Source: Homarus americanus (taxonomy: Eukaryota > Arthropoda > Malacostraca > Decapoda > Nephropidae). From it: a stretch of 64,000 bases of DNA. Position numbers and translations under genes: made by a program. Within the stretch, counting starts at the first letter, position 1; each line of letters starts with the position of its first letter. Under the pieces are notes generated by a model, which was given only the letters and a program-made list of their open reading frames with translations, did no database searches and was not told the origin of the DNA. The stretch lies in assembly GCF_018991925.1 (NCBI RefSeq), contig NW_024724368.1:3004742-3068741 (forward strand). Direction: 5' to 3'. Positions 1 through 9,621 of this stretch are shown one piece after another.

Positions 1-430
1 TACTGTATGATTTCATTATTAGATATGAATGTAACATTTATTTAGACTGTGCTATCCTTTGTGTTAGGCTAACTACTAAATTTTTTCGATTTCGAGTAAT
101 CTGCACCTAACCCTATTTTCTCCATAAGCCCTGTTATTTCTATTACGCGATTTTCTATAACACGATATTTTACAAGAACACAATTATCGCGTTATAGCAG
201 AACTACCTGTACAGTATATCCTGTCTGCTGCCTCCAGCATCAGGTTTCTTACATGTGTCACAGGTAAAACTTGTAACTATACAGAGGACACAACTGGAGT
301 CAGCAGCAGTATATTATGTTTGCTGTTGATACTGTATATAGCAAAGAATGATCTGGATACCATTTTATTACTCATTAAAGTTATATTTTAATATTAAACT
401 GTTTTACTGAGCATGTCATAAAAAAAAAGG

Positions 431-1135
431 ACATTACCTTGTAGATGCATCCATCCAGCTGAAATATGTCCACCACCATCTTCTGGAATGGACAGTCCGG
501 CATGGGGATGAGTTTGAGCGGCTGAGAGGGCATGTGCCTCTCACATGTGAGGCTGGAGGATCTGTGGTACTGGAGATCCCCGTTCATGCCAGGCCAGTAC
601 ATGGTCTGCTTGGCCCTCCACAGCATCAATTTGACTCCTTGGTGCCCGGTGTCTCAGTTCTTCGGGGATCGCAAGCCTAATGTGCTCCTCACCAAATATG
701 TATGTCACTAGGGTATCTGTAACTGCTAACCTGTCCATGATAGCGAAGTACGGGTGCAAGCATGCCACCTCCCGGGCTTTGTTGGCCGGCCAATCACCTG
801 CGGCCACTCTGCTGAGGAGCAGCTGTTAAGCCGGGTTGGCTGTCAATGACTGACGATCCATGTGTGATAGCATCCAGGCTCGGCTGCAACTGTGGCAGCA
901 ACCATGCTGCTGGCCAACTCCTCATAGCAGTAAAGGTCCTCCTAGGTCAGCAAAACTGTCAAGGCAGGGTAGCGGGATAACATGTCGGAGGCACAGTTCC
1001 TCTTGCCCGGCAGGAACTTGATGGTGAATCTCTAATGCAGTGTCTTTTCCTTAAGCGTGAATAACCTTGGGTTCAACATGTCCTTCAGCTCCTTTCCCAA
1101 ACAGCTTGACCAGCGGTCGGTATTCCATCACTAAC
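431..1135 (-). mobile_element. Decayed Ty3/Gypsy retrotransposon pol fragment (RNase H end plus integrase N-terminus)
   Basis: Reading the minus strand, pieces in different frames resemble a Ty3/Gypsy pol polyprotein in the right order. An RNase H-like stretch (EYRPLVKLFGK, about 1070-1130) comes first. It is followed by a stretch resembling the end of RNase H, then the integrase zinc-binding region with the typical YWPGM signature near 585-600 and a following PSQP/VVDIFQ-like stretch near 440-530. The frames are broken by stops and shifts, and no LTRs or upstream gag/RT are visible, so this is an inactive remnant. Family assignment rests on motif recognition only. Confidence 0.6.
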
Positions 1136-1828
1136 GACAAATTTCTCCTAAAGAATTCTAACTTGTCTGTACAGTACATAATAAAAAAAAAACTATATGT
1201 GAATGGCATCATTACAGTATTAACATTTGTAAAATAACTTGACATAAGAACCATACAGTTCACTTGCCAATGAATGTAGTCAACTTGAATTTGAACATGT
1301 GTTCAGTGGATCTTGGGTCCATAATCCTGTGATATCAGGTATATTACAACACATACATGGGCTAAAGGCAAAATCATAATATACGGTATACAAAACCCTT
1401 CAAGATACAAACAAGATACACTGTACCAATAACTGTAAGAGCCCACATTAAACATCCATTAAAAAGTTGGAGTACAATATGATTTAAAATATACTGTACA
1501 GTATTCAGAATACTGTTGGGAAGGTGCCCTGACCATCCTTATTTGGCAAAAAATGTCAGTTGTTTTTTAAAGCTTAATCAGAGAGTAACCCTGTTTAGTG
1601 TGACACAAACACACATTAAAACCTCATACTATCCACTGAGCTGGATACACTAAAGCATTATGTACTTGATATTTAGGACATTTTTTTTTTTTTTTTATTA
1701 AAGAAAGCTCCCTGGTTATTATTAAACATTTCCCATATAGGTTTTACACCAACTTGTTTGTATAAACCATTACCATACTGCACAGTTTGACATGATGACT
1801 CATAATCCCTATGAATGTCCACTACAAA
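1136..1828. other. Non-coding, 3' flank of the multi-span membrane protein gene
   Basis: I see no coding signal. The stretch holds a short dispersed repeat (about 1532-1617, related to 52240-52330) and a T-run at 1681-1696. On the minus strand the T-run reads as AATAAA (1694-1699) next to an A-tract, a possible poly(A) signal about 130 bases past the stop codon. Confidence 0.4.
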
Positions 1829-2313
1829 CTATACATAGTAAGTGAAAGGTTTAGCATCTGCGGAATACGGTCTCTCTCGGTTTCCTTGGGGAGAATAAGG
1901 CTTCTCTCGGTTTCCTTGGGGAGAATAAGGCTTCTCTCGGTTTCCTTGTGGAGAATAAGGCTTCTCTCGGTTTCCTTGGGGAGAATAAGGCTTCTCTCGG
2001 TTTCCTTGTGGAGAATAAGGCTTCTCTCGGTTTCCTTGTGGAGAATAAGGCTTCTCTCGGTTTCCTTGTGGAGAATAAGGCTTCTCTCGCTTTCCTTGGC
2101 GAGAATAAGGCATCTCTCGGTTTCCTTGTGAAGAATAAGGTCTCTCTCGATCCATGGGTAAAGAATGGTTCCTTTTCTGACTTGCTGGTAGAGGATAGGG
2201 TTCTTCATCACCTCTCTGGTGACTTGATGGTGGAGAAAGGCGTCTTCGTTGACCTTGTGGTTGAAGACGTGCCTCCTCCTTACCCTCGATTAGGTTCACG
2301 CGTGGAAATTTCT
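1829..2313 (-). CDS. Membrane protein gene, exon 9 (terminal; decapeptide repeat)
   Basis: Acceptor TTCCTAATTGCAG precedes 2313; the exon enters in phase 1 and ends at TAG 1829-1831. It encodes 161 residues. A basic Gln/Arg/Pro-rich start is followed by about eight tandem copies of a ten-residue unit (GNREKPYSPQ) and the end PFTYYV. Two other frames across the repeat are also open because the unit length is a multiple of three. Confidence 0.75.
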
Positions 2314-5300
2314 CTGCAATTAGGAAATGTTAAGGATTGCTGAATTTAGTGATTATTTATTCACTTGTGTGTGAAGAAAACATTTTATAGTGTGTCTGTG
2401 GGTTAACAAATCAGTAGGGTCATGGTAACTTTGAACTCTCAAACTAACAGAATCTTCAAGTGCACCGGGGAAAAATGTACAGGATATTAGGTTTAGGGTG
2501 TTCATAAATGGCATGATACTAATTTAAAGTTCACAGACACAATATAAATATCTTGGTTACACACACACACACACACAGGGTCGGTGAACATAATTGTGCT
2601 AAATTTAAACCTCTATGATTCCTTCAAGTTATCACTAAAGTGACAAGAATGTGTCAGAATAAGAAAACCAAAGTTGAGGCAAAGAATACCTGACATAAGT
2701 AGTGATGTTACATAATAGAGTTATTTAGAGTCTGGCTATTAGCACTATATTGTCTCACATTACTATTTAAGTTAAACCCAGAATATAAGTGTGTATGAGT
2801 ATTGTATTTCTACTGATTATACTACTTTTACTGTATTCTCTGATCCATATAAAAAAATTTATGGGAAATACAATCAATGTATTCTGGGCTTTACTATGGT
2901 TTAGGAGAGGCAAACATAACAGTGAAGCTTCTGCACTGTGGATAAGAAAGATGAAAATATTTAGTTGTGTGATAAGAGTTGGGTATAATATATAATCGCA
3001 ACATTTTAAAGAGATGCAGCTTGTATGTTGTTGGAAAGATAGGAGATCAGATTTAATCTCGAGAAGTACAAGGACTGTCAGAAGTGAATGATGATGAAAT
3101 ATGACAAAATGGAACCAGTGACTCTTTTTAGACAGGAGACAAGCACCATATCTACATGTTTACTGCATCCATACCAGAACTACTCAGCCTAAATTTAAAT
3201 GTCTCTGGTGCAGTTAATGACATGTTAAAAAGGTTTCTGAGGTTGAATATAAGAGCAAAACTTACTCATGCATATGCATCCCTAAAGTACTCACTCAGGT
3301 TGCTCATATTGGAAGGTCTAGATTTCTCATCCCAAGGTTTTTGGTAGCCAGGATGTTTATCATAGTGTGGACTGTCATTATATTGTGGCATTCTAGATGG
3401 ATCCCTGATGGAGGAGGATCTTACAAAGCCTGGCTCTGGTTCTTGGGTGCGGAAATTTTGTAAAGAGTCGTGTCGTCGGTGAAAAGGTTTAGATGGAACT
3501 TCTGGGGATCTGTCTCTTTTATGTGCATAGCCATCATCAGGAATGTAAAAATTTTGGACAGGGGCTGCAGGAAATACTGGATCATTGCGGATCATCTTAG
3601 AATTCCTTAAAGCATTGACAACAGGCTCAGGTACAGAGGCTGGATTGGCACGCATGCCCTCCAGGTCGTGTGGGTTATCAGGTTGGAAGTTTGAGTTGAG
3701 ATAGGTGAAGGGACGTTGTTCTTTAGGTGCTGGTGGTCTCCTTGGAAGTAGAGGCCTGAGAGGGAAGAATAAAACTAATATTTAGTACAGGAGTGTAGCT
3801 TACCAGGTTGGATAAAGAAGATACTGCAAACAGAGATCTATGAAGAATATTTTGGACATTTCTAAATTATATTTTGGAAATTTAAGAACATGAGTAAATA
3901 TGATAAAGCATTAAACTTCCAGTACTTTATGCTTCTGTATTAACAATTAGATTTTGTAGTAGTTATACAAGGATTGATCTGAATGGTAATGCTAAATAAA
4001 TCTTTTGTGAAGCATTAATCTATGACACGACACAGTAACTTAACTTTTATGAACATCTGTAAAATTTAATATGCAGTAAATAATTTGTTATATACTTCAA
4101 ATGTTACACTACTGTTTATGGACAAAAAGTTATCTCACTTATGGATGAAAATATTTATTATTCTAAGCTATCATTGACATTAAAGTATTATACGTAATTC
4201 CTCTTAAAACTGCGATCTACAATTCAGCTTCTAATCAAGTTTGTTTTACTCACTCCTAAATTATATTGTCTAGTAAAATAACTGATTTACATTATCTTTC
4301 TCATAAATGTTTTCCTTGGTATTTTGGTAATGGTGAAGCAGAGGGCTAACACCACGAGGAATTGTTCGATTACGTTCATTTTTTCATAGATGTTCTTTGG
4401 ATGATAGTATATACTGTAATAGTAATGGTATGACAACTTTTTATATTAATTGTAAGTATTTTCTTTTAATTTTTAATTTTTCTCTATCTACAATCATAAA
4501 TCACCCAATACTACTTGAACAAGGAACTGTCCACACATGGGTCCAGTCAAGTGAAACTAGAGAATAAGGAAGCTCTTTATGTAAAACAGAAAGTCTGTAG
4601 CATAATTAAGTGCAGGATATGATAACAATTGTGAAAGTTGGCTGGAAACACTCACGGTTGTAAGATTACTGGAGCTGCCTGCACACCCGCAAAGGCCCTG
4701 TTGTCCACTCCAGGTTGGCTGTTTTGTTGCCACTGTTCTTGTTGTACCATCTGCATATGCTGCTGCTCCTGTCTTACTTCTGCGCGTGCTGCTGCATCTG
4801 CTGCTGCTGCTGCTTGCGAAACCGCCATGGCCTGTTTTCTGTCTTGTTTCTGTTGTATAGTCGATGTCAAAAGTCTTGAACACTTAGCAATACCTGGCAT
4901 CTACTTCTGAGTTATACATATATGATTGGGATATATTAATTACACTACTTATCATCACATATTATGCCTGAACCACAAAATGGGATAAAATTCTCCTTAA
5001 TACATAAGATCTTCCGGTACTTACTGTACATGTCAAATACTGTCAAGTGTTCAAGACTTTTGACCCCGACTGTACATCAAATTGATGTAAGCGTGGACAC
5101 ACATTTCTATTCATAGGGAAGTAAAATACTGTACATCATGACTGTTGGTTTTGCTGTCTAAAGTAAGGTTCCTGTCATTATGTTTTTTTTGTTTTGTTTC
5201 ATACAGTTTGTGTCCAGTGTGCATGGTCTCTTATCATTCCCTGACATCATCCACCAAATTATGACAAAATTTCATCAAAGCAGTCACTGTTCAATCCAAT

Positions 5301-8300
5301 TTTTATGTAGTTTCTCTTGAGCCTTCACACAATCACCTGCAGTATCATCAGTCTCCCTTACCAGCATATCATTGATCAGAAATTCGAAATGGTTGTCATT
5401 TCACTGTACTAGATTCATTAGGTTGAGGAGGTAGCAGCCTGCACAGTAGGAGATAGGGTTTAACCAAATACAAACAAATAAGGAGGGGAAAAGTGAAACA
5501 AAGAAGGCAAAGAAGATATTTTGTGATAGGGCAGTCTCACTGTGGTCATCTCTCTTGGGAGCTCCCCAAGAAAGCGAGGTAATGTACACATCATTATATG
5601 TACACCTACCAGTAGCTATAAACCTTTTTTGTGAGTTTCTTCAACCTCTCAAATCTTTCTCACATAATCTTTTCTAAGTCTGTCTTCAAAACTTTTTGAG
5701 CCCCACCTTTGAAGTAAGGAACATTTTCCACTGCAAAATTTACTGTACAGTAATAAGTTCTCAGTGTATAACAATATGGAATAGTATCTGATAGAAAATA
5801 AAAAATGTCTTTGGACAGTAACTCACATTAAATTCATCTAAGACTCCTTCTGGTGATGATAAACAATATTTTTCCTCTTTGCAACAGTTCTCAGATATTC
5901 TCAGATGCCAGAAATATATAGATTAAAGCTAAAGATAATATAATACAATATTTATAGACACCTACTAACTATGGATAGTTTCTGATGCTGCTCTTATTTG
6001 TTGATAAAATTAAATTACTACAAAACCATCCTCAAATATTCTTCAGGAGGCACTAAAGCCTCCTGACGAAGTTAATATATGGCGTCCCTTCTGCAATGAA
6101 CTTCTGTAGCCCACCGTGTAATTTTAATTAGTTTTTGTGGTCTATTAAGGTTTAATGGGAAACCTTAAACTTACTGGAATGCATCTACTAAAATCTGATT
6201 TGATTAATACATGTAAAGGCAGTGAGAAGTACAATTAGGAACCTGTAAATTAATTATATGTGAATCATTTTAATAAAACGAAGCTGTGCTGAGTGAAGCA
6301 CACATGCAGAAGTGAAATACACGTACCTTGGTACATTTTAATTTTTGAAAGTACAGCACTGTATATTAATTTGATATTCCATCATGCATAGAATGTCTTG
6401 AAACTTGCAAAGATCATAAAACTAACGAGAAATTAAGAATGACTGACCCTCTTCAGTCGAGTTTGTTTGGATCTCTTATGGTAAGATTTGCAGAAAGAGT
6501 TGAAGGCAGTGGCTAACTCCTCTATGTTGGTGACCCATAAGAAGAACAGTCGGAAGTACATAGAGAGGATCCAGACCATCGTGGTACTGTACCCACCACC
6601 TTTTATCTCATCCTGAGAAAAATACAAAGTTATGTTCTCTCACATAGTCTGACATTCTCTCTAAGGGTGTCACACAGGTCCAGCCTCATAAGGTACAGTA
6701 TATAATATCTTTAACCCCATTTTTCTTACTGTTTACCAAGAAAGCCATTAAAAGAATACTGTAGTGCCATTGGGTTTTATTTTCCCTGGAAGAAGAAAAA
6801 TGGGTTTAATATATATAGTTCTATGAAACCAGACTTGTGAGACACACTATATATAAAATCATATTCAGGAGATATTTTCATTTCAAACAATAAACTACTG
6901 TAAAGAGTATAGTTAATCCAGTACTAACTATGACATCCTCAATGAAGAAGACAGAGACAGCAAGGTCCATGATAATGAGTGTGAGGGTGATGAGAATCCA
7001 GGGAAGGTAGAGCACCCACTGTTTCCTGGCATTCCCTGCAACACAACCTTAGCTTAACTTTCCTCTCTTTAGCAGGAATGTTTTTAGGAATAAAGCCTGA
7101 TCATTGCAAAGAACATACAGTATATGTTAGCCAGAATCAGATGATCAGACTGTTTAAAAAAATACCCTGTATCAGCTTTCTCCTGTAGCAACATATGATC
7201 ATTGCATCTTTAACTACAGTAGGTTAACTCAAATTGACTAAAGAGACAAACTAACTAACTTACCATAGAACAAGATGAGACATGTTATAAACCATGCAGA
7301 GTGGAGGCTTAAGTATGTGATCTGGTAGCTGTAGTTTGCCTCAACACTGGTCTCATGTCTCCTGTTGCCCAGAGGAAAGAGTTGGTTGATCCAGTCTGGA
7401 GGTTCATAAGTGAAATTGCCGACACTAGGGCATTTTTCACCATCTGTATAAAATAAGGTAAATAGTTATCAAGAGTAGGTGGTAAGAGCACATGCATAAA
7501 TTACCTGCACATAAAATAGGTTCGGACTTACTCACTGACACTCGACCACATGTTTCTTGCTAGACAGAATTCATACCGGTCCTCGAGACAACTGCCCAAT
7601 TCAGATCTAAGATCAGAATGATACTTGGCTTTATTATTCTTGTGTATGACAGTCAACCCCAGCATTTTATGAAGGATTAAAATGTAAAGGATGATCCATA
7701 GCCAAACTATAGTAGGATTACACCAATATGTGTATCCATCAAATGTTAAAGTAACCTGGGAATAAATGTGACCTACACAGTTGAGGTTCACTTTGCTCTA
7801 CACATACACACACACACACTCTATCTCTCTGATACTCACCATAAAAGTACCAGGCCCAGAATTTGTCAAAGCCGATGGGGGGTCTATCTTCAGGAGGAGG
7901 GATGATACAGTTGTTCATACAGATGAGCACCAAGTTCAGGACCCCAAATGCCACTGCCTCCACCTGAAGCAAGAGACAGAGTTGTAGTCATCGTCGTCTT
8001 ACTGTGTTATATATGAATTCTTTACAATGCATTAATGTTATTTTAAATGTCACCTAAGAATCAACCAGCATATTATGCATTATATGTTATCAGCCTTGGT
8101 TGCTATAAAGCTGAAAATTGTTATTGTGACTTGTGCCGACTTTTTATCTGGTGTCTGATAACGTTTATCCACTGATTAGCTCCAAGTGAAGATAAATAAC
8201 CTAAAACGATGACTCGCAGTCCGCCTCTAAGTTTTATCCACTCTGCCTAGGAGTCGTTCGTGGTTTACCAAGATCCTTGTTATGATGTTGTTACTTTAAT

Positions 8301-9621
8301 ACTATCACAACCCACTCCTTTAATCCTTCAGTTCTCTACTTGTTCACCACATGAGTCATCAATGGGAGAGCCAACATAACATAAGTCAGAACCAGTTTTT
8401 AAAAGTGTGTGTAAAATTAAGTTAAAATCTAATGAATTTCACTTGAACTCCCATTTAGCTGTGAAACATAGTGGTTGTGGGACCTAATTGTATGATGACG
8501 GTGTGTCAGTTACTCACCCATGGAGCAGTGGAATCTGACACACTACCCAACTGACACCCTGACCTGTTTTAGCTTTCCTCATGTGTGTAACATCACAAAA
8601 AACCTACCTTTAGCTACAAAACCTCAGCACTTTTTTAACAGAATGAAGTAGTATATGGGCATTAGAGCCTCTGACTAAAGGAAATCGTCTAATTTGGAGG
8701 ATCTTTTATGACAATATATATGTGCAAAATATAACAGTCTTGCAAACACCGTAACTGTGGCTCCCGAAGCTCTTTTTGCTCCTACTTACATTATTAAAAC
8801 AATAAAAACTAAAATAACTTTATAAACTATCATTTGTATTTTATATTTTGTTTTTCTTTCTTTAATTTAACAAAGTTGACATTAATATTATTGTGAATCT
8901 TTCTAAAACCCACTTCATTGCTATCACAGACAGGTGAGATTATAACCTTCGAACCACCTTAAGATTAGTATTTTTATATACATTATATACAGGTATTAAA
9001 ATGCTTAATGATTGTTCCACATTCAGTACAGCAATAACCATATTATATATTCTATATTTAGTGCAGTAAGTTTATGTATTTTATATTTGTGTAAATAAAA
9101 TATTAAAAAAAAATTATGACTTCTATTATCCTGTAATATAAGTCTATATACAAAGATTAGGATGCTAAATTACACCATCTTCAACCTCAGATTATTTCCT
9201 AAGATTCAGTGCAAATGGCGTGAAAGGGTTCGCTACGCTCGCCAGACTTCTCAGTAATTTGGAATCCCCCCCCCTACTCAATTTCTGGGTGTGCCCCTGA
9301 CCATTATGGCATCAGTTTCACAATTAGATTTTATTGTATATAAATGTGTTTGTTTGTTTCATTGTCAGTTTAAAGACAAATTAGATCACCTGAAGTTTAG
9401 TCTCCCACTTACTTTGATCTTAAAATTTTAACCACTTGAACACTAAACTAACCAAATATAATTTTATATAATCTAATCTACCCCCCTGATCTGAAAATTT
9501 TGATGTTAGAATCATTGAGAATTGAGACTTGTTGAGGTGGGGTGAGGCATGTACTCACGGCTGTAAAGATGGCGGTGATGTAGGTCCTCTTGTAGGGATC
9601 ACAGCAACACTGTTGTAACAT
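1829..9621 (-). CDS. Multi-span membrane protein with repeat-bearing cytoplasmic-type tail (9-exon gene model)
   Basis: Exons on the minus strand: 9559-9621, 7840-7963, 7536-7772, 7264-7443, 6929-7035, 6448-6612, 4656-4849, 3295-3755, 1829-2313. All junctions are GT-AG and in phase, giving 671 aa, or 592 aa if 7536-7772 is skipped. The N-terminus starts MLQQCCCDPYKRTY, a Cys-rich head followed by span 1 (about residues 14-38). Further hydrophobic segments lie at about 83-102 (cassette), 185-200, 207-232 and 248-268. The last about 380 residues are hydrophilic: an Ala/Gln-rich stretch, a Pro/Arg/Ser-rich stretch and a tandem decapeptide tail. The four-span core resembles small arthropod tetraspan proteins (LAPTM-like or pasiflora-like), but this is a weak impression and I do not assign a family or function. 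The start is the first ATG before the Cys head. The exon 6 to exon 7 junction is the least certain. Confidence 0.75.
1869..2150. repeat. 30-bp coding minisatellite
   Basis: A 30-base unit (core TCTCTCGGTTTCCTTG on the plus strand) repeats about nine times with a few substitutions, mostly the GGG/GTG difference after CTT. It lies wholly inside the last coding exon and keeps frame. Confidence 0.9.
2314..3294 (-). other. Intron 8 of the membrane protein gene
   Basis: AT-rich, with a short (CA)n at 2561-2577. I see no coding signal or recognisable element. Confidence 0.6.
3295..3755 (-). CDS. Membrane protein gene, exon 8
   Basis: Acceptor TTCTTCCCTCTCAG is followed by a phase-2 entry; the donor is CTGA|GTGAGT at 3294. 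It encodes about 154 residues, hydrophilic and rich in Pro, Arg, Ser and Asn (LPRRPPAPKEQRPF at the start). No domain is recognised; it looks disordered. Confidence 0.8.
4656..4849 (-). CDS. Membrane protein gene, exon 7 (Ala/Gln-rich)
   Basis: The donor CAACC|GTGAGT at 4655 is strong. It encodes an Ala- and Gln-rich, probably helical segment (AMAVSQAAAAADAAARAE, then MQMVQQEQWQQ). The acceptor is uncertain: CAACAG before 4849 fits phase 0 but has a poor pyrimidine tract and lies about 6 bases from the end of an inserted TIR element (4856-5075). Confidence 0.65.
4856..5075. mobile_element. Small TIR element (MITE), about 220 bp
   Basis: The plus strand from 4856 (TATAGTCGATGTCAAAAGTC...) matches the reverse complement of the end at 5075 (TACAGTCGGGGTCAAAAGTC...) over about 45 bases with some mismatches. 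Both ends begin with TA, as expected for Tc1/mariner-type insertion. There is no internal coding sequence. Confidence 0.7.
5076..6447 (-). other. Intron 6 of the membrane protein gene (part)
   Basis: AT-rich, no coding signal seen. Confidence 0.55.
6448..6612 (-). CDS. Membrane protein gene, exon 6 (last membrane span)
   Basis: Acceptor TATTTTTCTCAG; phase 0 entry; donor AGG|GTCAGT. The exon encodes 55 residues with a hydrophobic segment (MVWILSMYFRLFFLWVTNI) followed by a basic tail rich in Lys and Arg, consistent with a cytoplasmic side. Confidence 0.85.
6929..7035 (-). CDS. Membrane protein gene, exon 5 (membrane span)
   Basis: Acceptor GTTGCAG and donor ATA|GTTAGT. It encodes a strongly hydrophobic span (WVLYLPWILITLTLIIMDLA) ending in acidic residues. 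Phase 1 in, phase 0 out. Confidence 0.85.
7264..7443 (-). CDS. Membrane protein gene, exon 4 (loop plus span)
   Basis: Acceptor TTTTATACAG and donor TATG|GTAAGT, phase 1 to 1. It encodes a loop with one Cys, a possible glycosylation site (NFT) and Tyr/Pro residues, then a span (SAWFITCLILFYG). It joins in frame to either exon 3 or exon 2. Confidence 0.85.
7536..7772 (-). CDS. Membrane protein gene, exon 3 (in-phase cassette with an extra span)
   Basis: The acceptor CAACTGTGTAG and the donor GTCA|GTGAGT flank 237 bases, exactly 79 codons, entering and leaving in phase 1. It encodes one complete hydrophobic span (TIVWLWIILYILIL) and a hydrophilic loop with two Cys. A nearer AG at 7755 would hit a stop within six codons, which favours the upstream AG. 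Confidence 0.65.
7840..7963 (-). CDS. Membrane protein gene, exon 2
   Basis: Acceptor CTCTTGCTTCAG and donor TATG|GTGAGT. It completes span 1 (VEAVAFGVLNLVLICM) and enters an extracytoplasmic-type loop (PPPEDRPPIGFDKFWAWYFYG). Phase 0 in, phase 1 out. Confidence 0.85.
7964..9558 (-). other. Intron 1 of the membrane protein gene
   Basis: AT-rich. About 9215-9310 (GGGTTCGCTACGCTCGCC, C-tract, TGTGCCCCTGA) is GC-richer than its surroundings and looks like repeat debris. No coding signal. Confidence 0.5.
9559..9621 (-). CDS. Membrane protein gene, exon 1 (start)
   Basis: ATG at 9619-9621, then MLQQCCCDPYKRTYITAIFT up to donor AGCC|GTGAGT at 9558. Three adjacent Cys near the start could be lipidated. 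The 21 codons end in phase 0 and match the next exon. Confidence 0.75.

Noticed and set aside
1811..2343. Plus-strand ORFs opposite the decapeptide repeat
   Set aside because: The 30-base unit leaves several frames open on both strands. Only the minus frame continues a spliced gene with correct phase.
7755..7972. Nearer AG (7755) as start of the cassette exon
   Set aside because: It gives a TGA within six codons after joining exon 2; the AG at 7773-7774 keeps the frame open.
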